Below are positions 18,903 to 27,978 of a stretch of DNA of 64,000 nucleotides, piece after piece. Position 1 is the stretch's first letter, and each line of letters opens with the position of its first letter. Made by a program: the position numbers and the translations under genes. The stretch is from an uncultured Thermogutta sp. (GTDB lineage: Bacteria; Planctomycetota; Planctomycetia; Pirellulales; Thermoguttaceae), in NCBI GenBank assembly GCA_937128505.1, contig CAKZMM010000113.1:1-64000 (forward strand). The letters run 5' to 3'. Under the pieces are notes generated by a model that was given only the letters and a program-made list of their open reading frames with translations, ran no database searches and was not told where the DNA came from.

Positions 18903-19766
18903 CTAATCGCAGCGATCCATCGTGCGGACAAGCCAATTTAAATGGTCCAGCGCCCGACGACCCGCGTCGTCAGGATCGTCTACGTACGGGTACAGTTCCA
19001 CCGTGATCCAACCCGTGTACCCCGTGCTCCGAATCGCTGCCAAAACCGCCCCCAAGTCGATTGATCCTTCTCCCGGAATCAGATGGTGATGCCTTCGGTC
19101 AGCCGCAATGTCTTCAAGGTGATAATGAACCGTATGGGCCGCCATCACCAGGATCCATTGAGCTGGGTCCTGTCCAACACAGAAAGCATGACCAATATCG
19201 AAATTGAGTCCTAAGAACGGACTTCCAACCCGCTCGGCCAGATCTATGTATTGCTCAAACCGCTCGATCAAAAGGCCGGGTTCCGGCTCGATCAAGAGCC
19301 GCACGCCGAGGTTTTCCGCCACCTCAACGCAGGGCATAAGCTCGTCATAAAAAATCTGCATCGCGTGACGGCGCGAAAGCCCCGGGTACAAGGGACCGCC
19401 CGGCTCGGTCTGTACGTTCAGCGCCCCCAATTCAGCAGCTAATTTTAGGGTTCGCTTCGTATGTTCGCGCCGAATAGCGCGATAATCGGGATTGAATTCA
19501 ATCCACGAGGGATGCCAATACGGTTGTCGCAAATCGCCAATCGCATTCATCATGAAGCCGTTGATGTTGGCGATTTCCAAACCCACACTCTGTAAAGTTC
19601 GCCGAATGAGATTTTTATGCTCCGGAAGGCACCCGAGCGGCCACGCGTGCGGAACATCCGCGAGTAGCTCCACGCCCCGATATCCCAGGGTGGCTATCCG
19701 GTGGAGAGTTTCCTCAACCGAATATCGCCCATAAGCGTTAGTACTATACGCAAAGCGAAAACTCAT
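18903..19766 (-). CDS. Sugar phosphate isomerase/epimerase-type TIM barrel
   Basis: A 287-residue protein of the xylose isomerase-like/AP endonuclease 2 TIM-barrel superfamily. Metal-ligand candidates occur at the expected strands: ALNVQTEPGG, LLIEPEPGLL (Glu), LGLNFDIGHA (Asp and His), VHYHLEDI (His, Glu) and WITVELYPY (Glu). There is no signal peptide, so it is cytoplasmic. The family isomerises or epimerises sugars and cyclitols. The downstream Gfo/Idh oxidoreductase is a frequent partner for such enzymes. The ATG is preceded by ggcggga. The exact substrate cannot be read from sequence. Confidence 0.85.
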   Translation of the reverse strand: MSFRFAYSTNAYGRYSVEETLHRIATLGYRGVELLADVPHAWPLGCLPEHKNLIRRTLQSVGLEIANINGFMMNAIGDLRQPYWHPSWIEFNPDYRAIRREHTKRTLKLAAELGALNVQTEPGGPLYPGLSRRHAMQIFYDELMPCVEVAENLGVRLLIEPEPGLLIERFEQYIDLAERVGSPFLGLNFDIGHAFCVGQDPAQWILVMAAHTVHYHLEDIAADRRHHHLIPGEGSIDLGAVLAAIRSTGYTGWITVELYPYVDDPDDAGRRALDHLNWLVRTMDRCD

Positions 19767-20177
19767 ATCCCGCCTATTCGTTGCAAAATCTCACTTGTAG
19801 TAATCATGAAAGATTTTGCCCACGAGCCTCGCATCTTGGACCTGGAAAAAACGAACCTTTATAAGCCCGTTAATCACTCCGTAGAGGAGCTCATGAGCTT
19901 CTCGAGTGCATCCAAATTGATTTGGCATTGACCAAACGCCGCTCTCCGGCCGGTCTCTACAGTATTGCCTCTCCATGTTACCAATTGAAATCCTCCATTA
20001 GATTGAACGCACGCAACTCCACCCACCATAACCCGACTCTCGGTCGCGCGAGATTGAGCCGCAAAGATCGCCCTTCGTGTTTCATGGCGGGTTTAATGCC
20101 AACCGTTCAGCGGCCCAAGCCAAACTCATGAAGCTCCGATCGCTTCACATCGGGAGTCCGCTCCAAACCCCCGGCAT
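19767..20177. other. Spacer with a possible 36-aa minus-strand ORF
   Basis: A TTG-initiated ORF at 19984-19874 (minus) follows GGAGG by 7 nt and would encode a hydrophilic 36-residue peptide. I do not recognise it and support is weak. Nothing else is seen. Confidence 0.25.
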
Positions 20178-20840
20178 TCAGACACTTTTCCGTGCCACTA
20201 GCGTCCAATGTCGGTCGCTTGTGGCTTCAACCAATTTTCTGGAAAGACCTAAGTTCTCTGCCAAATCCTTCATTTCTTCAAGGGTCAAAGACGCACGAAA
20301 AGATGCAGCAAACATCTGCTGCTGATGCTCGTTGGCCCCCGGTGCATATTGCTCAACCAATCGCTGAACGATTGCCTCCTCATTCGGCCGAATTAAGTCT
20401 CGGAAAAAAAGGAGGCCTCCGGGCTGGACAACCCGCCAAGCCTCCGACAAAACCGCAGCCGGCTCAGGAATGTGGTGAATCAGGCTATTGGAAATCACCG
20501 TGGGAAAGCTTTCATCGCGAAAGGGGAGCCTTTTCGCATCGGCTCGTACGATGAGAATTCGCTGGCTCAAATGAGCCGCATTTACGTTCTCTCGGGCCAC
20601 CTGAAGCATGGCAAATGCCGCGTCGATGGCCACCACCTCAACGCTGGGGCACTGGCGGCATAATTCGATGGGAATCTGCGCGGTTCCGCTGCCGAGGTCG
20701 AGCACCCAACCGGCCTTGAATCCTGCAGCTATTAAGTCCGCAACAAAAATCCGATTGACCTCACGATGATCCATTCTGTCGTAGTCGATCGCCTCCTGGA
20801 ACGAATCCATCGCTTCGGGTTCAAGTACTCGGGGAATCAT
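20178..20840 (-). CDS. Class I SAM-dependent methyltransferase
   Basis: A 220-residue Rossmann-fold methyltransferase. Motif I is VLDLGSGTAQIPIEL, motif II is VVAIDAAFAMLQVA, the adenine-binding region is RADAKRLPFRDESF, and post-I motifs are VISNSLIHHIPEP and AWRVVQPGGLLFFRD. This resembles small-molecule or UbiE-like methyltransferases rather than rRNA or DNA enzymes. The substrate is unknown. The gene stands alone on the minus strand with no clear ribosome site, so the start could be a few codons further in. Confidence 0.87.
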   Translation of the reverse strand: MIPRVLEPEAMDSFQEAIDYDRMDHREVNRIFVADLIAAGFKAGWVLDLGSGTAQIPIELCRQCPSVEVVAIDAAFAMLQVARENVNAAHLSQRILIVRADAKRLPFRDESFPTVISNSLIHHIPEPAAVLSEAWRVVQPGGLLFFRDLIRPNEEAIVQRLVEQYAPGANEHQQQMFAASFRASLTLEEMKDLAENLGLSRKLVEATSDRHWTLVARKSV

Positions 20841-21279
20841 GGCGGCAAAAGCATCGACTTAGATCACGTTGATTTTCCGAAACCACCAGTTGGCGAGCGT
20901 GTCAAATGGCCGCTATTATACCATTCGGAGTCTGTGCCGGCAGCTTTCTCGACATTGCTGCTTGCGGAACCGAAGCGATTTTAGGGCGATGTGAAAAAGA
21001 AGTGGCTGCTTCGTTTCGGGGTTTGCCCGCGCACTGAATTTAAGCCGTAATCTTTAGGCCGTAATGAACGGGCCTCTTGCGAACTCGATATGGTTCATCC
21101 GGTTAAAGGAGCGCCATGTTCCTCAGGAGAATTTAGTAATCTTCGGCAGAAGCTTTGCCAAAAACACGCCGTTTTATGGCTCATTGGAACCTACCCATAG
21201 CATTGTGAGAAACGAGTCGATCCCCGGTTTGATTTCTCACGCTTCCCCACCACCTTCGCGAGCCAACAGGAGCTAACTG
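20841..21279. other. Divergent spacer before sulfatase gene
   Basis: No gene of normal size. A seven-codon ORF (ATG at 21116, ending TAG) follows AAAGGAG by 4 nt and could be a leader peptide; it is too short to support. The sulfatase promoter should be here but is not obvious. Confidence 0.3.
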
Positions 21280-22749
21280 ATGAGAGCCTTACTTTTGCGA
21301 GCTTCCATAAAGCGGTCCCTGTCATCTGATTTTTCCCGTCGATCACTCACACCGGGGCAACTCATGTTCCTGTGCGCCTTGTGGGTTCTTCTCTTTCCTC
21401 CCGACGTCCGCGGGAGCGGAAGACAATCGGCTTCGCCGGCCTCCAATCGGTTGAATGTCCTCTTTCTTTTTGCCGATGACATGCGGTTCGACACCATCGC
21501 AGCGCTTGGGAATCGGGAAATTCGCAGCCCTCACTTGGATCGGCTGGTGGACCAAGGTTTCGTTTTCGAACAGTGCTGCATTATGGGTTCCACCATGCCG
21601 GCCGTTTGTATCCCTAGCCGGGCCATGCTGATGAGCGGCCGTAGTCTCTGGCGTACTCCCACCGACTTAAAGGGGGTACCCAGTTTGCCGGAAATTTTGC
21701 GGCAACAAGGAGTGGTAACCTTCGCCACCGGGAAGTGGCACAACGGTAAGCCTTCGTTTGCCCGTGCGTTTTCCGCAGGTCGTGCGATTTTCTTCGGCGG
21801 AATGACGGATCACTCAAAAGTCCCCATCTATGACTTCGACCCTACGGGCCAGTATCGTAAGAGTTCGGAAAAAGTGGGAGAGAAATTCTCCTCTGAACTT
21901 TTCGCCCATGCCGCCATCGAGTTTCTCCGCGGGCATTCGCCTGATCAACCGTTTTTCTGCTACGTAGGTTTTTGTGCTCCTCACGATCCGCGTACTCCCC
22001 CGGAAGCGTTTGCCCGACTTTATGACCCGGCAAAACTTACGTTGCCCGGCAACTTTCTGCCGGAACATCCCTTCGACAACGGCGAATTAAAAGTCCGCGA
22101 TGAATTGCTTGCACCTTTTCCCCGCACCCCTGAGGTGATCCGCGAACATTTGGCTGCCTATTACGGGATGATTAGTCATCTGGATGCTGAAGTCGGCCGG
22201 ATTCTCCAAACACTCGAAGAGCTGGGTCTAGCCGCCAAGACTATAATCGTCTTTTCAGCCGATAATGGCTTGGCCGTCGGCCAACACGGCCTTTTAGGGA
22301 AACAGAACCTTTATGAGCACAGTGTGCGTGTTCCATTGGTCCTCAAGGGGCCCAACGTTCCCCGAGGCCGGTCCAAAGCTCTGGTGTACCTGCACGATTT
22401 GATGCCGACCCTGTGCGACGTTTTCGGCGTTCCTGCTCCTGAAGGGGTGGAGGGGCGAACTCTTTGGCCGATTATTCGTGGTGAAACCGAAACGCTGCGA
22501 GATTGCGTCCTCCTTTCCTACCGGAACGAGCAGCGCGCCATCCGTCGCGGTAACTGGAAGCTGATTATGTACGAGGTTCAAGGCCGTAGTACCGTTCAGC
22601 TTTTCGATTTGGCGAACGACCCAGAAGAACGGGAGAATCTCACCTATGATCCAAAGCACGCGCAAACCCGAACCGAACTGGAGAAGCTACTCTTTGAAGC
22701 CCGGGCCGCGGCAGGCGACCCTCTCATAAGCAGTACCGAAATGCCATAG
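21280..22749 (+). CDS. Secreted sulfatase, Cys-type (formylglycine)
   Basis: A 489-residue type I sulfatase. A signal peptide with an extended basic start (to about residue 45) directs export. Metal ligands are in LFADDMRFDT, and the signature CIPSRAMLMSGR carries Cys110, to be oxidised to formylglycine by a maturase that is not in this window. A second metal site is FSADNGLAVGQHG. The domain order and length fit the choline-sulfatase/iduronate-sulfatase-like groups common in planctomycetes, which desulfate algal or animal glycans. The ATG has aggag 8 nt upstream. It stands alone, unlike the second Cys-type sulfatase at 55548 that sits with glycosidases. Confidence 0.93.
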   Translation: MRALLLRASIKRSLSSDFSRRSLTPGQLMFLCALWVLLFPPDVRGSGRQSASPASNRLNVLFLFADDMRFDTIAALGNREIRSPHLDRLVDQGFVFEQCCIMGSTMPAVCIPSRAMLMSGRSLWRTPTDLKGVPSLPEILRQQGVVTFATGKWHNGKPSFARAFSAGRAIFFGGMTDHSKVPIYDFDPTGQYRKSSEKVGEKFSSELFAHAAIEFLRGHSPDQPFFCYVGFCAPHDPRTPPEAFARLYDPAKLTLPGNFLPEHPFDNGELKVRDELLAPFPRTPEVIREHLAAYYGMISHLDAEVGRILQTLEELGLAAKTIIVFSADNGLAVGQHGLLGKQNLYEHSVRVPLVLKGPNVPRGRSKALVYLHDLMPTLCDVFGVPAPEGVEGRTLWPIIRGETETLRDCVLLSYRNEQRAIRRGNWKLIMYEVQGRSTVQLFDLANDPEERENLTYDPKHAQTRTELEKLLFEARAAAGDPLISSTEMP

Positions 22750-22874
22750 TAAAGTGCATTGAAAGACCGTCTTCGGGCAAAATGCGGCATGGAGCATGCT
22801 CCGGATTTCGATCGAAGAGTCGCCCCGGCGGATTAGCGCGACCAAAGCTGGAAACTCTTACACGAATTCGCCGC

Positions 22875-23258
22875 TTATTCGGCCTCTAAATCGTCGTACC
22901 CGTATCGGCCACGAATTCTTTCCGCTGGGTATTTGCTTTCATTTTTCTTCATTTTCGCACAAAACGCACTCGTTAGGTCGATCTGAAGTTGATTAGCTAA
23001 GGCGAGCACATAGTAAAGCACATCGGCCATCTCGTCCGCGATACTTTCCCGCCTCTCCGGATCCTTCATCAAGGTACCGATTTGCTCAGACTTAACCCAC
23101 TGAAAGTGTTCCATGAGCTCCGCTGCCTCGATGGCGACCGACATCGCCAGATTCTTAGGCGTGTGAAACTTCTCCCACTGACGAGCCGCCACGAAATCCG
23201 CGACCCACTGCCGGAGCGATTGGACGGACGTTGTGGAATCATCCATGGCAAATAGCAT
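22875..23258 (-). CDS. MazG-like nucleotide pyrophosphohydrolase
   Basis: A 127-residue all-alpha NTP pyrophosphohydrolase of the MazG/dCTPase type. The Mg2+-binding motifs are EAAELMEHFQW and ADEMADVLYYVLALA, with KYPAERIRGRYGYDDL near the end. Members remove pyrophosphate from (often non-standard) dNTPs and act in nucleotide-pool cleaning in the cytoplasm. The length is normal for the single-domain type. A second in-frame ATG four codons in is possible. Confidence 0.88.
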   Translation of the reverse strand: MLFAMDDSTTSVQSLRQWVADFVAARQWEKFHTPKNLAMSVAIEAAELMEHFQWVKSEQIGTLMKDPERRESIADEMADVLYYVLALANQLQIDLTSAFCAKMKKNESKYPAERIRGRYGYDDLEAE

Positions 23259-23532
23259 CCATTTTGGAATCGAGCTAGGTGTATGGCGGCAAAACCGGAA
23301 TCGTTCTTATCACAAATTTTTTCGGTTCATCGGTCTTCGTTTTCGATTGCCCGAGGTTCCTTAACCGAGGTTTTCAAACCAAGGACTTTTGCTTGAGGAT
23401 TTCGGATAGGGCGTGATAGATTCAATCTAAATCCTTTTATGGCACGGCCGGAATTTCGGGGACGGTTATGAGACGCCTTCAAGAGGTGTGATCGAGCCCG
23501 TTCGAGTCCTTTTAACTGGATAGTAAAGTTTG

Positions 23533-24678
23533 CTAATTCCTATCAAAGCTTGCTCCCATTTCAAGCAAAGGTTGCTCGGAGGCTTTGTCCAAACCGAAAT
23601 TATGCTCCAGGACGACTCTGGAATCGGAGAACTCTACCAATCGCCACAAATATTTCGATCGGCCGATGACGTCCTCCGGTCGAAGGAAATACCGCCGCAT
23701 TTCGATGAGATCCGCTTCCGCAATCGCCTCCCCAGTCGGGCGCTCCGCGTGACGCGATAGGAGGAGCACATAATACTTGCCCACGCGGGGCAACACTGCA
23801 AGGAAGCTTCCATCCTCCCCGGCAATTTCAAACACCCCATCCAGTCTCGCGATCGCCTTCGGCCCCTCCCCCCGCATCTCGGAGGCCTCGAATGGCCTCA
23901 ACCCTACAGTGGGAATTCTCTCGGGAATCTGCTCCATCCGGGGTAAGAAAATGGCCACCGCGCCAGTATCGCGTAATCCGCGAAGAGGATCTGGCCGATA
24001 GTAAACGCGTCCCTCCACCAAAACCGCTCCTTTTCGTCCGGATAAAGCGGAGCCTCCTTCGCCCGATGCTGTTCCTGAGTGTTTCGTCCCCACAAGGTAG
24101 CCCAGCCCAAACGCGGCAAGAGCTAAAAACCCCCAAAAAACTCCCAGCCACAGGAGGTTTGCCCGGGGGAACACGATGAACTCCTCTCCCCACCCGCGGC
24201 GGCCCCTTTCGAGATCGGAAACCAAGGAGAAATCAGAAGGCCCCGTCGCAGACGGTGCGCGAACTTCCTTCGCGCTCTCCGCAACATGATCCCGGTCTAC
24301 CACCCCGCCGGGGCGAAAAAGATCGCGAGATCCGTCGCACAATGGATCGCCTTGAGCACTTTGTTCTCCCCGAGGAGGCGATTTTTCCTCCCGCGAAAAG
24401 ACGTCCGTTTCCTCGGGCTTGACCTCCGCAGAAGCCGCCGGGACCGCGACCGGTCCTGTTGACGAAATGCCCTCGTGTACAAACGTAGCTTCCGAAGGAG
24501 CCGGCGAGTCGCCGGGATAATCCGCGGGTGAACTCGCGGTTCGCAAAACGCATACTTGAATGAAGCCGCAGAGGGGACATTGCACCGATTTGCCGTGGCT
24601 ATGCGGCGCGACGCGAAACCGCTGCAAACAGTATGTGCACTCGATTTCAATTCGCGGAGGTCGACTCATACGAACCAT
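23533..24678 (-). CDS. Zinc-ribbon membrane protein of unknown function
   Basis: A 381-residue protein I do not recognise beyond its layout. Residues 14-37 form a zinc ribbon (CTYC and CPLC, Cys14/17/34/37). A long Pro/Ser/Glu-rich linker to about 165 looks disordered. One membrane helix lies at about 175-196 (LLWLGVFWGFLALAAFGLG). A compact domain follows (AVLVEGRVYYRPDPLRG, AVAIFLPR, GVFEIAGEDGSFLAVLPRVGKYYVLL) that resembles a carboxypeptidase-regulatory or transthyretin-like beta sandwich. It may sense something on one side of the membrane. The cytoplasmic zinc ribbon plus extracytoplasmic beta domain is a typical planctomycete arrangement. Confidence 0.75.
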   Translation of the reverse strand: MVRMSRPPRIEIECTYCLQRFRVAPHSHGKSVQCPLCGFIQVCVLRTASSPADYPGDSPAPSEATFVHEGISSTGPVAVPAASAEVKPEETDVFSREEKSPPRGEQSAQGDPLCDGSRDLFRPGGVVDRDHVAESAKEVRAPSATGPSDFSLVSDLERGRRGWGEEFIVFPRANLLWLGVFWGFLALAAFGLGYLVGTKHSGTASGEGGSALSGRKGAVLVEGRVYYRPDPLRGLRDTGAVAIFLPRMEQIPERIPTVGLRPFEASEMRGEGPKAIARLDGVFEIAGEDGSFLAVLPRVGKYYVLLLSRHAERPTGEAIAEADLIEMRRYFLRPEDVIGRSKYLWRLVEFSDSRVVLEHNFGLDKASEQPLLEMGASFDRN

Positions 24679-25359
24679 CTGTCCAAAAACTTAACAAACC
24701 GCATCGCGCTGCCAAGAGTAAAAATCACAGGACCAAATTTCGCTCGACTTGCTGCATCCTCATATAGTCATTTGCGGACTATCCTGCGGATCGTTTTCTG
24801 GGAGCCTCTCACGTTAACAAGCGTCACTGTCTAGCCCGCGTAGATTTTGGAGGCCTAAGAGCGCAAGGGATAGTGAGAACTCTATCTTTGAGGATTGAGA
24901 GATGGCAAATCACTCAGCTGAATCCTTAAGCACAACGAATTCGTTCGCCGGGACCGGGGATTGGGTCGCCCGCACCAAAACGTGGGATTCATCCTATCTT
25001 GAGGCCCACACCTCGCTGCTGCGTCCACCCGTTAAAAGCTGTCTCCAAACTTGCCTTTTCCTCGCCGACTATTGCGAACGCAAGTAACGTTTGCCAAGAG
25101 ACTTATGCAAATGGCCAGACAATTAAGAACTCAACAACCGCCTCCTCAACATATTCCTTTAGTTCCTCCGCGATCCTAAATCTTCCCGGGTAGCTCATAC
25201 CAATGGTATGAAGCCTGCGGCGTTCAAATGCAGGGATCTTCGGTAAGTGGAAATTCTTCCGGCTTTGTTACGCAGTTGCACAAGGGGTCCGCGGAAACTG
25301 CCCATAGAAGATTTTAGCCGCAGGTTCCCATGAAGGAAAACCAAACGGGTAACTGTTTC
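24679..25359. other. Spacer, possible 31-aa minus-strand peptide
   Basis: No normal gene. A minus-strand frame at 25198-25103 encodes a 31-residue peptide of coding-like composition (MSYPGRFRIAEELKEYVEE at its start) and stays open about 70 nt further upstream without a start codon. It may be a remnant. Confidence 0.25.
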
Positions 25360-25539
25360 TCACCGACTTTGGCGCAGCGCTGCCATCGCGCCAACTGCCA
25401 AGAGGATTACGGAAGTGCTTGCTCCAAACACCAACGCCAAAACACTCTCATTTAGCATTGGGGTACGCTTCAAGGCCCGTCCAAAATAACGAATTCCCCT
25501 TGCGAGGCGACTATAGGCTTGTGGCTCAAATTGGGACAT
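25360..25539 (-). CDS. 59-residue single-helix membrane protein
   Basis: ATG at 25539, TGA at 25360. The first 30 residues are basic and aromatic (MSQFEPQAYSRLARGIRYF, then GRALKRTPM). One hydrophobic helix follows (SVLALVFGASTSVILLAVG) and the tail is basic (AALRQSR). Signal-like composition with an in-frame start and stop makes a real small protein likely, though the ribosome site is weak (agg 9 nt upstream). The overlapping plus-strand frame at 25419-25886 has no such features. Function unknown. The spacer from 25540 to 26160 holds nothing else supported. Confidence 0.6.
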   Translation of the reverse strand: MSQFEPQAYSRLARGIRYFGRALKRTPMLNESVLALVFGASTSVILLAVGAMAALRQSR

Positions 25540-26160
25540 GCTTGTGGGCCTGGAACATTCTTTTAATCTGGAAAGAAAGCCTACGGCCGGGCAGACCTGA
25601 GACGTTCTCAGCCCGTGAACCGCTATTCGAAGGGCTCGTTATACAGGAGGGGGATTTACTGTACCCCCTTTTCTCAAATTGGGCTCCCAATCAGGCTAAG
25701 ACGCAAGCGCTGCACTTCATGGCTGGGGAAGTGCTTGACCCCGGGCAGTCGTTCTCAGAGAAAACTCAAATCGTCGCTTGCGGTCAGATTGGGGCACTTG
25801 TCGTTAGCCGTGAGCTAGTTGTGGGGTTCCCCATAGGTACCGGCGCGCAGAGCTTCCATTCTCGTTTAACGCGAGTTAGCCGTTGAACGGTCCAGGTACC
25901 GCCGCGCGAATCGCGTCCATCGCTAAATGAGCAACGAATGAACCTGGCTTTTCCGAGGACCATGCGAGACATGATTCAGGTGAAAGCTTCGAGCCCAGTG
26001 AGAGCCTTCACAAACAAACGGGCAGTGAGTGGCTCGCAAGGGACGACCTCATCATGCCCCCGAAGATGCGAAAGGATTGAGTCTTGAGAAAACCGCCGTT
26101 CCCCCCAGATTACCGTCGGAGCCGCGTTGAAGAGGAGAGGTGCATTGATTCTCGTCCTAA

Positions 26161-26234
26161 TGGGCGCATGTGGATTCGAACCACAGACCTCGTCCTTATC
26201 AGGGACGCGCTCTAACCAGCTGAGCTATGCGCCC
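26161..26234 (-). tRNA. tRNA-Ile (GAT)
   Basis: The complete cloverleaf reads from 26234 down. The acceptor stem GGGCGCA pairs with TGCGCCC, the D-arm is GCTC/GAGC, the anticodon stem is CGTCC/GGACG with loop CTGATAA (anticodon GAT), and the T-arm is TGTGG TTCGAAT CCACA. The discriminator is A. CCA is not encoded. Such Ile genes often sit in rRNA operons; here it stands near tRNA-Phe without rRNA. Confidence 0.97.
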
Positions 26235-26405
26235 GATCAACCACCGTAATCCAAATGCGAATCTACTATTAACGCTTAAAATTCTGCTGAGTTCAAACTC
26301 AGCACTTTTTTCCGGTAAGCAGCGGCAGTCGGTCGCCGAGCGGCTGGCCACCTCACGGATCGCGGATGGATTGCCGACCGGTGACCGGTGGAGGTTTCCG
26401 GCAAG

Positions 26406-26478
26406 TGGACAGGGGCGGGATCGAACCGCCGACACCTGGATTTTCAGTCCAGTGCTCTACCAACTGAGCTACCTGTCC
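26406..26478 (-). tRNA. tRNA-Phe (GAA)
   Basis: The cloverleaf reads from 26478 down. The acceptor stem GGACAGG pairs with CCTGTCC, D-arm GCTC/GAGC, anticodon stem CTGGA/TCCAG with loop CTGAAAA (anticodon GAA), T-arm GGCGG TTCGATC CCGCC, discriminator A. CCA is not encoded. It is on the same strand as tRNA-Ile, 171 nt before it, so one transcript is possible. Confidence 0.97.
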
Positions 26479-26484
26479 ACCTTT

Positions 26485-26864
26485 TCAAATTGGTGCACCA
26501 TTCCTTACCCGTGCACCTCTTACCAGCCCACCGATTTTCACATCAACCGCGGTAAAGCGGTCATGAGCCAAGTTTACTTTTTCGCCTTTAATGTATTGCA
26601 GCAACTCTTTCGCCCCCTGGGGAGCTTCGCACCCATCGAGAGCGACGCGATGCAAAAAATCGTTCCGCGAAACGATGCCGAGGCCAACACCAACCAACCG
26701 ATTTCTCGGCTAAAGCTTTCTCCGCTAAGCTATCTAAAGATTCTAAAACCAGCAACCAGGAGCGCCTAGCCCCGCCCTGCAAACCCACGCGGTAAGCGAC
26801 CGCTCCTTTGTTGGACTCAAAAGTTGTTCAGTGAAACCCCTTTCAGGCTCGCCAGATTCCCCAT
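26485..26864 (-). pseudogene. Probable frameshifted gene next to tRNA-Phe
   Basis: Read from ATG 26864, three adjoining frames look coding but are joined by two +1 shifts. The first is at AACTTTTGAG (about 26820), the second in the GGTTGGTTGGTG repeat (about 26695). Removing one base at each gives a continuous 125-residue protein containing SLDSLAEKALAEKS, GIVSRNDFLHRVALDGCE and GAKELLQYIKGEKVNLAHD. I do not recognise the family. No ribosome site precedes the ATG, although aaggaga lies further upstream. The stop is 7 nt before tRNA-Phe. Decay, a sequencing error in short repeats, or programmed shifting (TTT TGA) are all possible. Confidence 0.4.
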
Positions 26865-27302
26865 TTTAGCCGTAATTTCAAGCTGAGAGATTTAAAGAAG
26901 TCTCTCCTTCCGCTGAAATGCCGAGTGATGCGATCTCGACAACCCAAACGAATTCCGGTTTTTACATCGGTTGAGTTATCAAACGTTTTAGATAAAAACT
27001 GAGTTACATCGGAAATTAGAAATCGTCGCCCAAACCAACTCTTTATAGTTAACAAAAGCTCAAGAGTTTCGCTTTTCAGTTAGAGCCCCACACACTTGAT
27101 TTAAACTTCAGTAGTCTTATGCACTAACTGATGTTCTGTTGCATTAGTTAGAGCCGAAGTGGCCTAGACAACAAGCTGGTGGTCGGCTTCCTAAGTTTCT
27201 GTATCTGTCTGAAATTAGCTTACAATATAGATTGGGCGTCAACAGCGAACTGAAGCGTCCGGGTCAACCTATGTTCGCCGCGTAAGATTCGGATCGGCCG
27301 AG
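26865..27302. other. AT-rich spacer upstream of FmdB-type gene
   Basis: No gene supported. A minus-strand frame at 27055-26843 has partly coding-like composition and may belong to the same decayed gene as the pseudogene beside tRNA-Phe. Confidence 0.3.
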
Positions 27303-27342
27303 CGATTGCCGGGATAGGATGTCGATTGCCGGGATAGGATAT
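27303..27342. repeat. 20-bp tandem repeat
   Basis: cgattgccgggataggatgt at 27303-27322 is repeated at 27323-27342 with one mismatch. It sits about 150 nt before the FmdB-type gene. Confidence 0.8.
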
Positions 27343-27495
27343 GCCGCGGGCATAACCCACCCTTGTGGCAAGCACGTCCCGCGAATTTAGCCCGCCCCAT
27401 TCAATTTTTCAATTTTTTTCAATTTTTTAATTTGCAACTGAGTGGAATGCAGTTAACAGCTCAAAATAGGTTAATAGCTCAAGGGAATCTGACTT

Positions 27496-27774
27496 ATGCC
27501 CCTCTATCGGTACGAAGCAGAAGCCGAAGGATGCGACTATTGCCGCAAAGGTTTCGAGCTCCTTCAGTCCATTCACGAGCCAAAAACTGCGTCGTGCCCT
27601 CAGTGTAGCGGGCCATGTCGCCGGGTATTCAGTCCCTTTGCACCCATTCAAAGCGTACGAGATCGGCTCAGCCCGGCAAACCTCGAACGTCACGGTTTCA
27701 CGCAGTATCGCCGCACCAGCAGCGGCGCTTATGAAAAGGTCTGCGGCAAAGGACCTGATCTTCTCAAGCGATGA
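27496..27774 (+). CDS. FmdB-type zinc ribbon protein
   Basis: A 92-residue protein of the FmdB/CxxC-CxxC regulatory family. It starts MPLYRYEAEAEGCDYCRKGFE and carries the second pair in ASCPQCSGPCRRVF. The first CxxC (Cys13/16) and second CxxC (about Cys35/38) form a small zinc ribbon; the C-terminal third is polar. Family members are short and their function is unclear, with a regulatory role suggested. A caagggaat ribosome site lies about 10 nt before the ATG. No partner gene is apparent. Confidence 0.85.
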   Translation: MPLYRYEAEAEGCDYCRKGFELLQSIHEPKTASCPQCSGPCRRVFSPFAPIQSVRDRLSPANLERHGFTQYRRTSSGAYEKVCGKGPDLLKR

Positions 27775-27978
27775 ATGTTAAACAGTGCGAAAGGAGGCTC
27801 GAGACTTCTCGGGACTTCCGTAACTGCTTTCGCCCGCGCCGACCTTGTCACGATACCTTACTGCAATGCAAGGAAAGTTTGTGCCGGTGCGAAATACAGG
27901 GCCGAAGTAAAGAATCGATCAGGTCAAGAGGGGGAAAGTTCTTCGCGGATAGTCAGCTGGGCTTCGAACTAAGCCATC

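Noticed and set aside
21116-21136. Leader peptide before the sulfatase
   Set aside because: A strong SD precedes a seven-codon frame, but there is no attenuator structure or amino-acid bias to support a role.
25419-25886. 155-codon plus-strand frame
   Set aside because: Composition is not coding-like and it lies opposite the better-supported 59-residue membrane protein.
26227-26769. 180-codon plus-strand frame
   Set aside because: It runs antisense through both tRNA genes and the possible frameshifted gene; no ribosome site or family motif.
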